Source: Acidobacteria bacterium Mor1 (lineage in GTDB: Bacteria; Acidobacteriota; Polarisedimenticolia; Polarisedimenticolales; Polarisedimenticolaceae). From it: a stretch of 64,000 nucleotides of DNA. The notes beneath the pieces are model-generated. The model was not told the origin of the DNA. It saw only the letters and a program-made list of their open reading frames with translations, and ran no database searches. Positions within the stretch are counted from its first letter, which is position 1. Each line of letters starts with the position of its first letter. Shown here piece by piece: positions 16,966 to 24,616 of this stretch. The DNA lies in assembly GCA_001664505.1 (NCBI GenBank), contig CP011806.1, forward strand, positions 2,704,904-2,768,903. The letters are read 5' to 3'. The translations under genes and the position numbers were made by a program.

Positions 16966-18189
16966 TCACCCCGCCCGGCGAAGGCGCTCTCCCTCGGAGA
17001 GGCCGCTTTCCAGAATGCACTCGTTGTCGCTACAGAAGGTGACCTGCACCTCGGTATCGCTGCCGTCGGCCTTGCGTGCCCGGGGCGGATCGACGCTCAG
17101 GTCGAGCCCCGCTCGCGGCGCCAGCAACACGTTCTCCACCGCCGGCAGCTCCACGGTGACCTTGACCGACATGCCGGGACGCATCCTTTCCGGGTCGGAC
17201 TTGTCCAGCAGGATGGTGGCGTGGAAGGCCCGGCGCATGGAGCGGAACCCCTGGGACTGGGCGATCGGCGCCACCTCTTCGACGGTGCCCTCGAATTCGA
17301 GATCGGGATAGGCGTCGAGAACGCAGCGGGCGCGCATGCCCGGGGCGATGCGGCCGTCATCTACATCGCTGAGATATCCGGTGACCTTCCAGGCGTCGAG
17401 ACTCGGCACCTTCATCACCGTGGTGCCCACGTTGACCGAATCGCCGACCTGGAACTTGCGATCTTCCCGGCGGTTCTCGTCGATGACCAGGATGCCGTCG
17501 GCGGGTGCTCGCAGGGTCAGGGCTTCGATGGCGCTGCGCGCGGCATCCGCCTCGAGCCGCGCCTTCTGCTTGGCGATCTCGGTGACCTCGATTTCGGCCT
17601 TGCTCGAGTTGCGGTAGGACTCGAGATCCGCCTCGGCCTTGGCGAAGGCGATGCGGGCGCGCTCGTACTCGAGCTGGGCCTCTTGATAGGTGCGGCGCTC
17701 CTGAACGTCGGCAGGCACCTCCGCCTTGATCCTAGCCTTCTCCAGCGCCACCGTCGCCTTGTCCAGCTCGAACTCCTTGTCTCCCATCATCACGGCGACA
17801 TCGGCGCGGATCTTGGCCAGGTCGTTGGCCGCCCGCAGCCAGGCGAGTTCCTGCTGGTCGAGGTTGTTGAGCAGCTCGGTGTTGTCCAGTTCGAGCACGG
17901 GATCGCCGGCCTTGACCGTGGCGCCGTCCCGCTCCATCCAGCGGATCGGGATCTGCCAGGTGGGGTTCGGCGGGACCTTGATATCGGAGGCCTGAACAGC
18001 CTCGAGGGTGCCGGTGACCAGGAACTGGGACTGGAGGTTGCCGCGGTAGACCATGAGGCCGCGGCTGGGGGCCGGATCCTCAGGGGTGGTGGCGCGGTTG
18101 TCGGTGCATCCCGGGGCCAGCAGCAGCGCCGCCATCAATCCGGCGGCCGCCCCGGTCACCCGCGCCTGGTGTCTGGCTCTCCGCTTCAC
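16966..18189 (-). CDS. HlyD-type adaptor with lipoprotein signal (first in operon)
   Basis: A 407-residue adaptor that carries a lipobox (AALLLAPGC) instead of a plain membrane anchor. It then follows the standard order: lipoyl half (LEAVQASDIKVPPNPTWQI), coiled coil of about 100 residues, second lipoyl half (EALTLRAPADGILVIDENR), and a barrel with LDAYPDLEFEGTVEEVAP and RPGMSVKVTVELP. The C-terminus holds two cysteines (FCSDNECILESG), uncommon in this family. It is the first gene of the operon, with the promoter expected in 18190-18568. Confidence 0.88.
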   Translation of the reverse strand: MKRRARHQARVTGAAAGLMAALLLAPGCTDNRATTPEDPAPSRGLMVYRGNLQSQFLVTGTLEAVQASDIKVPPNPTWQIPIRWMERDGATVKAGDPVLELDNTELLNNLDQQELAWLRAANDLAKIRADVAVMMGDKEFELDKATVALEKARIKAEVPADVQERRTYQEAQLEYERARIAFAKAEADLESYRNSSKAEIEVTEIAKQKARLEADAARSAIEALTLRAPADGILVIDENRREDRKFQVGDSVNVGTTVMKVPSLDAWKVTGYLSDVDDGRIAPGMRARCVLDAYPDLEFEGTVEEVAPIAQSQGFRSMRRAFHATILLDKSDPERMRPGMSVKVTVELPAVENVLLAPRAGLDLSVDPPRARKADGSDTEVQVTFCSDNECILESGLSEGERLRRAG

Positions 18190-18568
18190 GGCAGGATGTC
18201 CCCTCGCGTCGCTGGAACCCGGCTATTTCCGGGATCCGCCCATCCATCTCGGCGGTGTCGTGCTTCTTTTTCTAGTACGCCCGACATCCCCGAATCGTCT
18301 AACTACCTACGAGCCGATTCGGTTGCGGTTAGGAAACCGCACCTGCCATCCAGTCTACCCACCCCCCGAGGGGCCGCAAAAGGGCTGAACGGTCACTATC
18401 AGGTAACGAAACCGGCAGGGGCCCGGGGCCGCCTTCCCGGGCCTCTTCGCCGGGGAATACGCCTGGACGCTACAATGGTTACCGGGGTCGAAACGGTTCG
18501 AGAAACCGGGCGGCTAGCCGCCCCAGAAGACAGGTCCGGTCCACTCCCGGGCCTCCAGGAAAGGCCGC
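18190..18568 (+). other. Divergent regulatory region with a perfect 16-base palindrome
   Basis: This 379-base gap separates the adaptor operon (minus) from the TPR operon (plus) and shows no gene. A TACAAT -10-like box lies at 18471-18476. A perfect 16-base palindrome (GGGCGGCTAGCCGCCC) sits at 18508-18523, inside the predicted leader of the TPR gene, where it could be an operator or an RNA hairpin. AGGAAAGG before the ATG at 18569 is a good ribosome site. Confidence 0.4.
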
Positions 18569-20377
18569 ATGCCCAGACGATTCCCCTCCCCCCCGTCGAA
18601 TCGCCGCCTCAGGCCGCAGACCGCCGGCACCGCGGCCCTGGTTCTCGCCCTGGCCACCGTGCTCCTCGGCAGCGCCCTGATTTCGCCTGTGGTGCGGGCC
18701 GAGCGGGCCGAGGTGGTCCGCACCGAGTCCTTCCGGCTGATCAACGAGGGGGTCTCGGCCTACAACCGCGGGGACTACTCCGGCGCCGTCGAGAGCCTGT
18801 CGACGGTGGCCGCCATGGCGCTGAACTCCTTCCGGGCCCACTACTACCTGGGCCTGGCGCTGATCGGCGACCGCCGCTACGGCGAGGCCATCGAGATGCT
18901 CGAGATCGCCCTCGACCTCGACCCGACTCACCTCAACGCCCACGTCAATCTGGGGAACGCCTACCTGAAACTCGGGGATATCGACGAGGCCTCGGCCGAG
19001 TACTACCGGGCGATGAAATTGCGGGCGGAGTACCCGCCGGCCCTGGACGGGCTGGCGCGCACCGCCGAGGCCCGTGCCGACGATGCCAAGGCGATCGAAA
19101 TGTTCCGCCGGGCGATCGCCAGCGACCAGGGCTACGCCGAGGCCTACACCCACCTGGGCGAACTCTACCTGCGGCAGGACCGGCTCGACGACGCCGTTCG
19201 CCTGCTTGCCGAAGCGGTCAGCATCCGGCCGGACTACGCCCCCGGCCTCAACCGCCTGGCCCTGGCCTACTCCCGGCTCGGCCTGGAGAACGAAGCGGTC
19301 GCCACGATCCGCAAGGCGATCGAGTTGGAGCCCCAGGCGGCGTCCCACCAGTCGGCGCTGGGTCATATCCAGCTCGGCCTGGGTCTGGTGGAGACCGCGG
19401 AGAAGTCCTTTGCCCGTTCGCTGGAACTGGACTCGGGGCTGCCCGATGCCCGGCGCGGCACCGCCGAGGTCGCGCGACGCCGGGGCGACTACGAAGCCGC
19501 CCTCGCCGAGGTTCAGGTGATCCTCGACGACCAGCGGACCGGCGGCAGCCTGCGGCGTTCCTTCGAGGCGCTGTTGGAGAGCATCGGCCAGGAGCGGGAC
19601 CGGGTCGCCGAGCTGGAAGCGCTGGCGGCCAACGGCGACGCTGCGGGCGAAGCGGCCGACGCCGTTACCGACGGTGAGATGGCCGACCAGGCGATGAACG
19701 TGACCGAAGACGGGCAGCCGGCCGACGGCGCCGATGGAGACGCGTCAAACGAAGCCGGTGATGTCGCCGCCGACGCGGGAGAGGCGGTCGCTGCCGCCGA
19801 CGCCGCCCCTCGCGGCCTGAACGCCGCCGAGCGCATCGAGCTGGCCGGCATCTACGCCGACCGGCGCCAGTGGCGCCGGGCCGCCGATACCCTGGAACCC
19901 GGCGCCGAGAACGACGACGCCCGGGAAACCCTGGCCTTCTATCTGTTCCAGGCCGGACGCTTCCGCGACGCCCAGTCGATCTACGCCGCGCTGGCTCAGA
20001 CCACGCCCCGTTCGGACCTCGAGGTCAACAACGGCGTGGCCTTGACACTGCTCGGCAGCGACAGCGCCGCCATCGACGCCTATCGCCGGGCGCTCAACAT
20101 CGATCCGGAGAACAGCCTGGCCCAGCTCTACCTTGGTAACGCCCTGCTGCGGCTGGGACGCTCCGACGAGGCGGCCGACGCCTACGTGGTGTTCCTCGAC
20201 CGGGCCGAGGGCAACAGCGAAGCCAAGGAGCGGGTGCGGCGCATTCTCGAGCAGGTGGCCCCGGGCCGTCTGCCCCAGAAGCCGGACCCGGCCCGGGCAC
20301 CGCGACGGCCGCCCCGCGAGGCGCCTGCCGACGCCGAAGCCGAGACTGCCGAGGGGGATCAGGGAGAAGACGCATGA
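18569..20377 (+). CDS. Exported or membrane-anchored TPR protein
   Basis: A 602-residue protein with an N-terminal hydrophobic segment (TAALVLALATVLLGSALIS) after a basic start, then about eight TPR units (for example NRGDYSGAVESLSTV, DRRYGEAIEMLEIALDLDP, RADDAKAIEMFRRAI). An acidic low-complexity stretch of Ala, Asp, Glu and Gly (about 350-415) separates these from two or three more TPR units. The tail is Pro/Glu-rich. It is a protein-interaction scaffold facing the periplasm. It overlaps the VWFA gene by four bases (ATGA), so the two products probably work together. Confidence 0.85.
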   Translation: MPRRFPSPPSNRRLRPQTAGTAALVLALATVLLGSALISPVVRAERAEVVRTESFRLINEGVSAYNRGDYSGAVESLSTVAAMALNSFRAHYYLGLALIGDRRYGEAIEMLEIALDLDPTHLNAHVNLGNAYLKLGDIDEASAEYYRAMKLRAEYPPALDGLARTAEARADDAKAIEMFRRAIASDQGYAEAYTHLGELYLRQDRLDDAVRLLAEAVSIRPDYAPGLNRLALAYSRLGLENEAVATIRKAIELEPQAASHQSALGHIQLGLGLVETAEKSFARSLELDSGLPDARRGTAEVARRRGDYEAALAEVQVILDDQRTGGSLRRSFEALLESIGQERDRVAELEALAANGDAAGEAADAVTDGEMADQAMNVTEDGQPADGADGDASNEAGDVAADAGEAVAAADAAPRGLNAAERIELAGIYADRRQWRRAADTLEPGAENDDARETLAFYLFQAGRFRDAQSIYAALAQTTPRSDLEVNNGVALTLLGSDSAAIDAYRRALNIDPENSLAQLYLGNALLRLGRSDEAADAYVVFLDRAEGNSEAKERVRRILEQVAPGRLPQKPDPARAPRRPPREAPADAEAETAEGDQGEDA

Positions 20378-21576
20378 AGACCGCAACCGGACACCTCCGC
20401 CCCGCCGGCCTCGTCGCCGGCTTCCTGTTGATCGTGCTGGGCGCGAGCAGCCTGATGGCCCAGCCGGTCCAGCGCCGGGGCTTCTCGGTCAAGATCACCG
20501 AACCGGCCAACCAGGAATTCGTCTACGGCAAGACCCGCATCGCCGCCGACGTGGACATCGACGCCATTCAGGATCTCGACCGGGTCGAGTTCGTCGTCGG
20601 CGACAAGGTGGTCTTCATCGACCGCGAAGCGCCCTTCGAGTGCATCCACGACTTTGGCGAAGAGAGCAAGTCCCACGTGATCCGCGCCGTGGCCCACCAC
20701 GTCGAGGAGCTGACCGTCGAGGACGCGATCATCACCCGCAAGGTGACCTTCTCCGCCTTCGAGCAGGTCAACCGGGTGATCCTGTGGCTGACGGTCACCG
20801 ACAAGGACGACAACCTGATCACCGACCTCAAGCAGGAGCAGTTCCGGGTCTACGAGGACAGCGACCCGCAGAAGATCATCGACTTCTACCCCGAGGACCG
20901 GGCGATCACCATGGCGATCCTGGTGGACACCTCCGGCTCGATGCGGGACAAGATGGGCGAGGTGCACAAGGCCGCGGCCAGCTTCGTCGAGACCCTGCGG
21001 CCGGAAGATCAGGCGCTGGTCATCGACTTCGACGACAAGGTGTTCCTGATCCAGGACCTGACCAACGATCACGACAAACTGCAGACCGCGATCACCAGCA
21101 CCAAGCCGCTGGGCCAGACGTCGATCTACGACGCGATCCACGCCTCGTACCGCAAGATCGGCAAGATCGACGGGCGCAAGGCGATCATCCTGCTGTCCGA
21201 CGGTGAGGATTCCTCCAGCCTGTTCGGCTTCGACCGGGTGCTCGAGGAGGCCAAGGGCAACAACACGATGATCTACACCATCGGGTTGGGCTCGCGGATC
21301 GACCGGGGCGTGCTGAAGAAGTTCGCCAGCTTCACCGGCGGCCGCTCGTTCTTCGTCGAGGACGCGTCGGAACTGGCCGAGGTCTACGAACGCATCGCCG
21401 CCGAACTGCGGACCCAGTACTACCTGACCTACTCCACCGACAACGACGAGTGGGACGGCCGCTGGATCAAGATCAAGGTCGATGCGCCGGATACGGACCT
21501 GCGCATTCGAGCGCGGCGCGGGTACTTCGCGGTGCGCAGCCCGGGCAAGGGCGGCGGCAGCTCGACCGGGCCGTAG
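20374..21576 (+). CDS. VWFA-domain protein of the acidobacterial type
   Basis: A 400-residue exported protein (signal peptide near LVAGFLLIVLGASSLMA). A beta-sandwich region (about 35-160) is followed by a von Willebrand A domain with the metal site DTSGSM near residue 190, a later Thr in GQTSIYDAIH, and LLSDGEDSSSLFGF. This layout fits the VWFA-related domain originally described from Acidobacteria. It should bind a divalent metal and a protein ligand in the periplasm. It is coupled to the TPR gene upstream. Confidence 0.88.
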   Translation: MKTATGHLRPAGLVAGFLLIVLGASSLMAQPVQRRGFSVKITEPANQEFVYGKTRIAADVDIDAIQDLDRVEFVVGDKVVFIDREAPFECIHDFGEESKSHVIRAVAHHVEELTVEDAIITRKVTFSAFEQVNRVILWLTVTDKDDNLITDLKQEQFRVYEDSDPQKIIDFYPEDRAITMAILVDTSGSMRDKMGEVHKAAASFVETLRPEDQALVIDFDDKVFLIQDLTNDHDKLQTAITSTKPLGQTSIYDAIHASYRKIGKIDGRKAIILLSDGEDSSSLFGFDRVLEEAKGNNTMIYTIGLGSRIDRGVLKKFASFTGGRSFFVEDASELAEVYERIAAELRTQYYLTYSTDNDEWDGRWIKIKVDAPDTDLRIRARRGYFAVRSPGKGGGSSTGP

Positions 21577-21583
21577 CGGCACT

Positions 21584-22084
21584 GTGAATCAATTCCCGCT
21601 GAGGCTGACGGCCCGAGCCTCGTCGATCGAGGATCGGTCCCCGGTCGAGTTCGAGTTGCAGTGGAATCGATTGATGGTACGGCAGGAAAACGGCCTGTTG
21701 TCCCCGCTACCCAACCCTCGCTTCACCCGCGTCGAGCGCTTCGACGGACGAAACATCGTTCGGGTCGCAGCCTGGATACTCGCCCCACAGCTTGCAGTCG
21801 CCCTGGCGGCGATCGCCGCGAAGCAAGGACTGGGCATAGACGTTTTCCGGCCCCTGTACGACATGGGGCTCGGATTCATCAAGGAATGGGTGTTCCCGGG
21901 CCTGTTGCTGCTGACCCTCCTCGCCTGCCCGATCCTGCTGCCCACGGTTCTCGTCAGGCGACGGCCTGCCGTCGTGTTGGAGTTTGAAGTCGACGAAGAG
22001 TGGGTCGAAGGCGATTACTGGCTGAACGAGGCGGACTCGCCAGGGCTCGAGACCCTCGTCGACGAGATGGAGCGCCGCGCGTAG
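21584..22084 (+). CDS. Small membrane protein, two helices
   Basis: A protein of 166 residues if the GTG at 21584 (VNQFPLRLTARASS) is used, which is the best start because it lies just 7 bases after the VWFA stop. Two hydrophobic segments (about 62-82 and 96-122) flank a short loop, and the C-terminus is acidic. The ribosome site is weak. The family is not recognised. It may belong to the same operon as the TPR and VWFA genes. Confidence 0.6.
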   Translation: MNQFPLRLTARASSIEDRSPVEFELQWNRLMVRQENGLLSPLPNPRFTRVERFDGRNIVRVAAWILAPQLAVALAAIAAKQGLGIDVFRPLYDMGLGFIKEWVFPGLLLLTLLACPILLPTVLVRRRPAVVLEFEVDEEWVEGDYWLNEADSPGLETLVDEMERRA

Positions 22085-22113
22085 CTCTACGGCAGGTGAG
22101 ACCCGAACGACGG

Positions 22114-22941
22114 CTAGTTGTCGGCGCGGAGTGCCTTGCCGGCGGCCGGAGGCGGCGTCGGCTGCTCGTGGGGCAGCAGGTCGATGGGCGACGGAGTGTA
22201 GCTGGCGGGCTGCTTGATCAGCAGCACCTTGGTTTCCATCGTCCCCTCGATTTCCAGGTTGACCCGGATCGGCAGGTAGCCCAAGCCCTGGATCTCCAGG
22301 CGCCAGCCGCCGTCGATCAGATCCTCGAACCAGAAGTCGCCGTTGCCGTCGGTCCGCATCACCCGGGGATCGGCGGCGCCGTCCTCGTTGAGCAGGCGTA
22401 CCAGCACCTCGCCGATCGGCTCGCCGTCTTCGCCCCAGACCCGGCCCTCGAGCTCAGCGGGCCCCTTGGTGGCCTTGGCCGAACGGGGACGTTGGGCGAC
22501 CAGGTCGACCACGCCGGTCTGGCGGGCCATCGGCAACTCGACCACGGCGCGGTAGGGAAACAGGACCTCGACCCGGTCCTTGCGGACCGGCGCCAGCCCC
22601 TCGCGGAAGATCTGGACGGTGTAGTCGCCGTTGCGCAGGCCTTCGGCCCGGAACTGCCCTTTCTCGTCGGTGGCGGTCAGCCAGACCTTGCGGGGATGCT
22701 CCGGGCACTGGGCCATCACCGAGGCGCCGGTCACCTTGGTCCGGCGGTCGATGAAGGCGCTCCCCTGGAGGCGGGAGGTCTTGGAAGCCGCCGAGGCTTC
22801 AGGCGCCGCGCCGTCGGTGACCTGGCCGGCGACGGCCTCCTCGCCGGTGGCGAAGGCGGGCAGGGCCAGGATCATGGCCAGCAGCGCCACGGGAAGGACC
22901 CGGGTGCCCCGGATATCGGCGAAAACCGCGAGAAGCCGCAT
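22114..22941 (-). CDS. Exported carboxypeptidase-regulatory-like protein
   Basis: A 275-residue protein with an N-terminal signal (VLPVALLAMILALPAFATG) and two Ig-like carboxypeptidase-regulatory-like domains. The first has LTATDEKGQFRAEGLRNGDYTV; the second has LEGRVWGEDGEPIGEVLVRL followed by MRTDGNGDFWFEDLIDGG. Such domains act as extracellular binding or stabilising modules. The ATG at 22941 is preferred to 22962 because GGAG lies 6 bases before it. Its promoter diverges from that of the tRNA genes. Confidence 0.85.
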   Translation of the reverse strand: MRLLAVFADIRGTRVLPVALLAMILALPAFATGEEAVAGQVTDGAAPEASAASKTSRLQGSAFIDRRTKVTGASVMAQCPEHPRKVWLTATDEKGQFRAEGLRNGDYTVQIFREGLAPVRKDRVEVLFPYRAVVELPMARQTGVVDLVAQRPRSAKATKGPAELEGRVWGEDGEPIGEVLVRLLNEDGAADPRVMRTDGNGDFWFEDLIDGGWRLEIQGLGYLPIRVNLEIEGTMETKVLLIKQPASYTPSPIDLLPHEQPTPPPAAGKALRADN

Positions 22942-22988
22942 CTGAACTCCGTTTCGGGCCATCGGGCCCCACGCCCCTGTAAACCAAC

Positions 22989-23017
22989 ATTATATGGAGC
23001 GGATTCCCCGTTGACGA
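22989..23017 (-). promoter_or_regulatory. Promoter of the carboxypeptidase-regulatory-like gene
   Basis: On the minus strand a perfect TATAAT (22994-22989) is preceded, with a 17-base spacer, by TCGTCA (23017-23012). The predicted transcript starts near 22982, about 40 bases before the ATG at 22941. Confidence 0.6.
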
Positions 23018-23034
23018 ACTACGGCTTTCCGTTC

Positions 23035-23063
23035 TTGACGACCCCCTGGGGATGCGGTACTTT
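23035..23063 (+). promoter_or_regulatory. Promoter of the tRNA-Val/tRNA-Asp operon
   Basis: TTGACG (23035-23040), a 17-base spacer and TACTTT (23058-23063) form a good sigma-70-type promoter. A second TTGACG copy at 23011-23016 overlaps the -35 region of the divergent gene. The predicted start near 23070 is 36 bases before tRNA-Val. Confidence 0.65.
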
Positions 23064-23105
23064 CCTCCGGTTCCTGGCGGGTTTCGGCCCGGAAGGAGCA
23101 CGGGC

Positions 23106-23182
23106 GGGCGGTTAGCTCAGCTGGTTAGAGCACCTGCCTTACATGCAGGGGGTCACTGGTTCGAGTCCGGTACCGCCCACCA
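23106..23182 (+). tRNA. tRNA-Val, anticodon TAC
   Basis: A 77-base cloverleaf. The acceptor arm GGGCGGT pairs with ACCGCCC; the anticodon stem CCTGC/GCAGG encloses loop CTTACAT with anticodon TAC. The T-loop TTCGAGT is normal. The 3' CCA is encoded. It is followed 14 bases later by tRNA-Asp. Confidence 0.96.
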
Positions 23183-23196
23183 AGCCAGACCATTGC

Positions 23197-23273
<77 letters not shown>

Positions 23274-23319
23274 TTCGCTCTCTTCGTTCGCTGCTGTCGG
23301 AGCCGACGTGCTCTGGTGG

Positions 23320-23344
23320 CACCGCGCCGTTTCTCGGCGCGGTG
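23320..23344 (+). terminator. Stem-loop after the tRNA pair
   Basis: A perfect 10-base-pair GC-rich stem (CACCGCGCCG/CGGCGCGGTG) around the loop TTTCT lies 47 bases after tRNA-Asp. There is no T-run after it, so termination is likely but not certain. Confidence 0.45.
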
Positions 23345-23453
23345 GCGGCGAGTCCCTGTAACTACCCCACCGCTTCTGGCGTAGGTCACTCCGAGGGCCA
23401 CACCGCCTCACTTCGGCTGGTCTGTCTGGGCGCTCACCAAGAGGAGTGGAAGC

Positions 23454-24542
23454 ATGCACGGTACCGGAGTGCGCCGGACAGTCGCGCTGTCGATCTTGGC
23501 GATCGGATTCGGTGCCTGCGGGTCGACACAGCCGCCTGAACCGCTCGTTCTCGAAGCAACCCAGGCGCTCATCCAAAGTGCGTGCGAGGAAGGGCGTTTC
23601 TCCGGTGTCGTCCGGGTGCGCCACGGCGAAGGACGCGTCTTCGAGGTCGCTTGCGGCCAGGGGGTGGCTCCCGGGAGCCTGTTCAAGATCTTCTCGACCT
23701 CGAAGCAGATCACGGCGGCGGTCGTCATGGCTCACGTCGATTCAGAACGGCTGCGCCTCGGAGATACGTTGGGAGACCATGTCGCCGCCGCTCCCGAAGC
23801 GTGGTCCGGAGTCACCGTGGAGTCCCTGCTGCGGCATCGATCGGGGCTGCCCGACCTGACGGGGGCGTTGCTGGAACAGTATCGCGACGGCGTACGGGAT
23901 CATTCCTCGGCGATGGCTGCGGTGCTGGCGGCTCACGACCCGGAAGAACCGCCGGACGCCCCTGAGTGGGCCTACAACAACTTCGGATACGAGTTATTGA
24001 CTCTCGTGGCGGAGAGCGCGGACTCCGGCAGCTTCGAAGAGCAAGCACAGCGTCTGATTTTCGATCCCGCAGGAATGACCACCGCTCGATTCGAACAGGT
24101 CGATCCGGACACCGAAGAGCTGCAGGCGGCCAACACCGATGACCTCGTGCAGGGCTACAACGGGGAGCCGGGCGACCTATCCCCAGCTCGGAGCTACTCG
24201 TTCGTCCAGCGCGGTGCCGGCGCGCTGCATATGTCCGCGGCCGATCTCTCGGCCTACCTTCGAGCCTACCGGTCGGGCCACCTGCTCTCCCCGCAGACGG
24301 TGGCGCTGATGGTCGCCGATCCCCACCCGATCTCCGAAACGACCGGCATGGGTCTCGGCTGGTTCATTCGGAAGTCCGGTAGCGGCGACTTCGTCAACCA
24401 TTCCGGCGGCACCAACGGTTACGTGTCTTTGTTCGGCTTCCTGGCGGAAGGCGATCTCGAACTGGTCATCGTGAGCAACTACGGCTTCGCCGAGATCGGC
24501 ACAATCCGAGATGCCATCTTCGCCGACCTCAAACACCACTGA
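23454..24542 (+). CDS. Beta-lactamase-family serine hydrolase, lipoprotein
   Basis: A 362-residue protein with a lipobox at GFGAC (Cys22). It has all three motifs of the class C beta-lactamase/DD-peptidase-like fold: STSK with the nucleophile Ser81 and Lys84, the YNN motif in EWAYNNFGYE, and HSGGTNG late in the chain. It should be anchored in the envelope and hydrolyse an ester, amide or peptide; the substrate is unknown. AGGAG precedes the ATG at 23454. It is convergent with the YWTD gene. Confidence 0.88.
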   Translation: MHGTGVRRTVALSILAIGFGACGSTQPPEPLVLEATQALIQSACEEGRFSGVVRVRHGEGRVFEVACGQGVAPGSLFKIFSTSKQITAAVVMAHVDSERLRLGDTLGDHVAAAPEAWSGVTVESLLRHRSGLPDLTGALLEQYRDGVRDHSSAMAAVLAAHDPEEPPDAPEWAYNNFGYELLTLVAESADSGSFEEQAQRLIFDPAGMTTARFEQVDPDTEELQAANTDDLVQGYNGEPGDLSPARSYSFVQRGAGALHMSAADLSAYLRAYRSGHLLSPQTVALMVADPHPISETTGMGLGWFIRKSGSGDFVNHSGGTNGYVSLFGFLAEGDLELVIVSNYGFAEIGTIRDAIFADLKHH

Positions 24543-24616
24543 CGGGCGAAGCCGAACCCTCGGTGCGAGCTGAAGCCCACGTTCTCGGGGCTCCAGCCCT
24601 CGGAAAGGCCTCTCCT

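Noticed and set aside
17221-19677. An 818-codon open frame on the plus strand
   Set aside because: It runs antisense to the first adaptor gene, through the intergenic region and into the TPR gene in the wrong frame. The TPR protein in the other frame has obvious repeats.
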